Below are positions 6,003 through 7,875 of a DNA stretch of 7,875 nucleotides, piece by piece. Each line of letters begins with the position of its first letter. Position 1 is the stretch's first letter. The position numbers and the translations under genes are program-made. Below the pieces are notes generated by a model. That model was given only the letters and a program-made list of their open reading frames with translations. It did no database searches and was not told where the DNA came from. This DNA comes from Patescibacteria group bacterium (lineage in GTDB: Bacteria > Patescibacteriota > Patescibacteriia > S139-126), in assembly GCA_015485755.1 (NCBI GenBank), contig WFTD01000033.1:1-7875 (forward strand), read 5' to 3'.

Positions 6003-6420
6003 ATTTTTTATCTACTAATTTATCTAATGTTATTTTGTTTAATTCTTGCTCTATTTTTCTTTGTAAAATTTTCCAAACTGATTTTACCTGACAATTATCA
6101 ACTAGTTGGCAATTATTGCTTCTTTGGCTATCAAGGCAAGCTACCAAAAAACGGCGGTCATCTATCAGCCAGATAATATCTTTAGCTGTAACTGTTTTGG
6201 GATTGGCCACAAATAAATAACCGCCTTTTCTGCCCCTGACCGGTTCAACCAAACCGCTTTGCTTTAACAAGCGCACCAACTCTTCCAAGTACTTAACTGA
6301 CAACCTCTCTTGCCTCGCAACTTCACTTAAAGTAATAGGGCTACCGGTATAATAAGAGGCTGCTAACCTAGCGGCTAAGCGCAATAAATATTGTTCAGCT
6401 GATGATGCTTTTAGAAACAT
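5983..6420 (-). CDS. Rrf2-family regulator of the suf operon, probably Fe-S-sensing
   Basis: This is a 145-aa dimeric winged-helix repressor/activator of the Rrf2 (IscR/NsrR/CymR) family, expected to bind DNA according to Fe-S status. The start follows the family layout, with AEQYLLRLAARLA at 8-20. The HTH spans about 29-58 (LSEVARQERLSVKYLEELVRLL), and the wing is RGRKGGYLF (62-70), the family hallmark. After the dimerisation helix (TAKDIIWLID, 78-87) come three cysteines, C95, C104 and C110 (CX8CX5C), followed by VWKILQRKI. This is the place where IscR has C92, C98 and C104, though the first gap is longer than IscR's five residues. The fourth ligand is not obvious. It is the first gene of the suf operon, overlaps sufC by 20 bp, and sits one base after a perfect palindrome that overlaps its own promoter, so autoregulation is likely. 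An IscR- or SufR-like role is inferred. Confidence 0.92.
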   Translation of the reverse strand: MFLKASSAEQYLLRLAARLAASYYTGSPITLSEVARQERLSVKYLEELVRLLKQSGLVEPVRGRKGGYLFVANPKTVTAKDIIWLIDDRRFLVACLDSQRSNNCQLVDNCQVKSVWKILQRKIEQELNKITLDKLVDKKYAKVRT

Positions 6421-6421
6421 A

Positions 6422-6446
6422 AATCCCTAGTATTTTACTAGGGATT
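6422..6446. promoter_or_regulatory. Palindromic operator of the Rrf2-suf operon
   Basis: AATCCCTAGTA (6422-6432) and TACTAGGGATT (6436-6446) are exact reverse complements around a 3-bp centre. The 25-bp size, AT-rich flanks and CCC/GGG half-sites fit dimeric Rrf2-family operators. The site abuts the -10 hexamer, covers the predicted transcription start, and ends one base before the regulator ATG. Its half next to the gene contains AGGGA, the only SD-like sequence for that ATG. Bound protein would block transcription; in RNA the same palindrome could also hide the start region. Confidence 0.72.
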
Positions 6447-6475
6447 AGTATAGCAACCCTGCAAAATTAAAGCAA
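6447..6475 (-). promoter_or_regulatory. Promoter of the Rrf2-sufCBDSU operon (extended -10)
   Basis: On the minus strand TATACT (6452-6447) is preceded by TGC, making an extended -10 (TGn). A weak -35, TTGCTT (6475-6470), lies 17 bp upstream. The predicted start near 6440 falls within the palindrome, giving a leader of about 20 nt. It sits just after the stop of the MFS gene and is the only good promoter seen before the suf genes. Confidence 0.6.
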
Positions 6476-6477
6476 GG

Positions 6478-7641
6478 CTACTTTGTGTCTTGCAAAGACA
6501 ATACCGGCCGCAAAGCCATCAACAGCACTATTGACAAAAATAAAAATATAAATTGGACTGGCAAGAATTGCAAAATAATCACTGAAATCAAAGAACCTAA
6601 CAGCCATCCTGCTGGCCGCAAGTCTCGAAAAAGACTGATTAAGTCCATATCAGCTGAATCAACATGCTTAAAAAAATAACTTTCTTGGGTTACCTCTACC
6701 AAAGAAGCGCCCACTCGGGTCATAAAAAGCACAGCCGCCCAAACATAAATACTGGAAGAATCCAAGAAAAATATCAAACCAGTAAAAATCATCATAATCA
6801 AAAAGCCCGTTGCCATTATTTCTTTTTCTCCTAAATATTTATCAGCCAAAGCGCCAGCTGGCATCTGCAAAATCACAAAAGGCAGTAACATAACCGTAAA
6901 AACAACGCCCAACACCTGCCAAGAGAAACCAAACTGCTGGTTTAAATAAATAGGGGTATACAAAACCATCAAAGCATAAAAAAACCGCAATACCAAAGTT
7001 ACCAAATAAATATTGGCTAGATTTTTATCCCGCCAAATAATTTTCAAAATATCTGCAAGAGTGCGATTCTTGTAATGAATATTATCGCGAAATGCCTTGC
7101 GTTGAGTAAAAAGGATAAATATAGCCGGCAACAAAGCCAAACCAGAAAAAAGATAAACCAACCAATAACGGTTTTGGTCGCCTGTCAAAAATCCCATTAA
7201 TACTGGCGAGATAACCCAACCAATATTCATAATGGTCAAAAAAGTTGACCTGATCCTGCCGGTATGCTGATCGTCTGAAATATTCTCCAAGAAAACATCC
7301 AAATTAATCGCTAGTAAATTAAGAGTTACATACACAAAAACAAAAAATATCAATACTGCCCACCTGTTGTGCGCTTGGATAAGAAAAAGGACACTGGCAA
7401 TATTCACAAACAACAACACCATCATCACGCGATAATTAGAAAAACGGCGAATAAAAAGAGGGAATATTGTTATAAACAACAAAGTCAAAAAAGTAGCCAA
7501 AGTTATATACAAACCAACATATTTCAATGATACAAATTGCTGCAGAAAAGATGACTGGATATAACTGGGCAAAGCCGTGGCGACTGCCCACAAAAAACCT
7601 AACAAATAGATAATAAAAAAAGCCTTCTTGCTTATCTTCAT
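6478..7641 (-). CDS. MFS-type membrane transporter, substrate unknown
   Basis: This is a 387-aa integral membrane protein with about 12 hydrophobic segments in two six-helix halves, the major facilitator fold. Helices begin near residues 7, 41, 72, 95, 133, 159, 211, 240, 276, 297, 341 and 363. The loop after the eighth helix carries GALADKYLGEKE (263-274), a good match to MFS motif A (GxLADrxGrk), here in the second half; the equivalent loop of the first half is degenerate (PLFIRRFSNYR, 61-71). A cytoplasmic basic loop (180-205) joins the halves. Nothing identifies the substrate; a drug or metabolite exporter is possible. I place the start at the ATG 13 bp after the preceding stop. A longer frame to 7722 would overlap the upstream gene by 68 bp and add a non-family hydrophobic stretch. 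It is probably cotranscribed with the DUF5665-like gene. Confidence 0.85.
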   Translation of the reverse strand: MKISKKAFFIIYLLGFLWAVATALPSYIQSSFLQQFVSLKYVGLYITLATFLTLLFITIFPLFIRRFSNYRVMMVLLFVNIASVLFLIQAHNRWAVLIFFVFVYVTLNLLAINLDVFLENISDDQHTGRIRSTFLTIMNIGWVISPVLMGFLTGDQNRYWLVYLFSGLALLPAIFILFTQRKAFRDNIHYKNRTLADILKIIWRDKNLANIYLVTLVLRFFYALMVLYTPIYLNQQFGFSWQVLGVVFTVMLLPFVILQMPAGALADKYLGEKEIMATGFLIMMIFTGLIFFLDSSSIYVWAAVLFMTRVGASLVEVTQESYFFKHVDSADMDLISLFRDLRPAGWLLGSLISVIILQFLPVQFIFLFLSIVLLMALRPVLSLQDTK

Positions 7642-7654
7642 TGTTATTTGTTGT

Positions 7655-7875
7655 TTAATTATTAATCGGCAAGCTACGGTTAACATCATTAACCCAATCT
7701 GACAAAGCAGGGATGCCGCCAAGCTGCCTAAGCAGCCAAGACAACAACAATAAAACTAGCGCCGCGCCAATAGTTGCGCCCAAACCTTGGCCAACTCCCC
7801 TAATAAAACCGCGCCAGAAAAGAATTCCAGGGCGGTTGTAAACAATATCAAGTGCGGTTACCAATCTCTTGGTGG
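7655..7875 (-). CDS. DUF5665-like small membrane protein, 5' end outside the window
   Basis: The frame is open to the window edge, so the N-terminus is missing; 72 codons are visible. An internal TTG at 7864 could start a 69-aa product, but the upstream codons (Thr-Lys-Arg) continue in frame, and a start beyond the edge seems more likely. The sequence has an amphipathic lead (ILFWRGFIRGVGQGLG), then one transmembrane helix (ATIGAALVLLLLSWLLRQL), then IPALSDWVNDV. The pattern RGxxxGxGxTIGA, a hydrophobic helix, then IPxLxxW matches the DUF5665 family of short bacterial membrane proteins as I remember it. Its function is unknown. It ends 13 bp before the MFS gene, so the two are likely in one operon. 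Confidence 0.7.
   Translation of the reverse strand, partial: TKRLVTALDIVYNRPGILFWRGFIRGVGQGLGATIGAALVLLLLSWLLRQLGGIPALSDWVNDVNRSLPINN

Noticed and set aside
6422..6446. The palindrome as a terminator for the MFS gene
   Set aside because: No uninterrupted T-run follows on either strand, and its position against a -10 hexamer and before the regulator ATG fits an operator better. A weak terminating effect cannot be excluded.
6485..6679. Plus-strand 64-codon frame opposite the end of the MFS gene
   Set aside because: Antisense shadow of a membrane-protein gene with no domain.
6478..7722. Longer 414-codon frame for the MFS gene
   Set aside because: It would overlap the DUF5665-like gene by 68 bp. 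The extra 27 residues do not fit the MFS N-terminus, while the ATG at 7641 gives a normal start 13 bp after the previous stop.
1..7875. CRISPR array, tRNA or rRNA genes
   Set aside because: No regularly spaced direct repeats, tRNA cloverleaf or rRNA-like segment was seen on either strand; nearly all of the window is protein-coding.

Overview
The window reads as a stretch of a low-GC bacterial chromosome in which every recognisable gene lies on the minus strand. The closest overall match I can make from memory is a Patescibacteria/CPR-type genome. The reasons are very compact AT-rich genes, mostly without Shine-Dalgarno sequences, a short DUF5665-like membrane protein, and an insertion-less SufU. 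This placement is an inference. TGA serves as the stop of lexA and sufS, which argues against the recoded (TGA = Gly) lineages Gracilibacteria and Absconditabacteria.

In transcription order (right to left), the window opens with a DUF5665-like small membrane protein cut by the window edge (7875-7655). A 12-TM MFS transporter follows (7641-6478). A 57-bp gap then carries an extended -10 promoter and a perfect 11-bp-arm palindrome, followed by a complete SUF iron-sulfur cluster assembly operon: an Rrf2-family regulator with three cysteines (6420-5983), sufC (6002-5247), sufB (5257-3863), sufD (3842-2763), sufS (2763-1546) and sufU (1457-1089). The first five genes overlap or nearly abut. SufU is separated from sufS by 88 bp containing an imperfect hairpin and a 10-bp tandem duplication.

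After sufU come a possible 26-codon very basic mini-ORF (1078-998), a perfect DnaA-box-like 9-mer (901-909) and a rho-independent terminator (867-891). lexA (804-184) follows, with its own well-formed sigma70-type promoter (-35 TTGACT, 17-bp spacer, -10 TATTAT). Beyond lexA, positions 1-183 hold no gene. They hold a CTA-rich degenerate repeat and a 146-bp MITE-like element with perfect 19-bp inverted ends and an internal hairpin.

The genes form one clear functional unit. SufS takes sulfur from cysteine, SufU relays it, and the SufBCD complex, powered by the SufC ATPase, builds Fe-S clusters. The Rrf2 regulator probably senses cluster status and represses its own operon through the palindrome. 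lexA is an independent SOS-repressor unit. I found no clearly new multi-gene system. The most interesting points are the regulatory palindrome that covers both the predicted start of transcription and the SD-like sequence, the SufU variant, the sufS-sufU intercistronic structure, the mini-ORF, and the MITE-like element.
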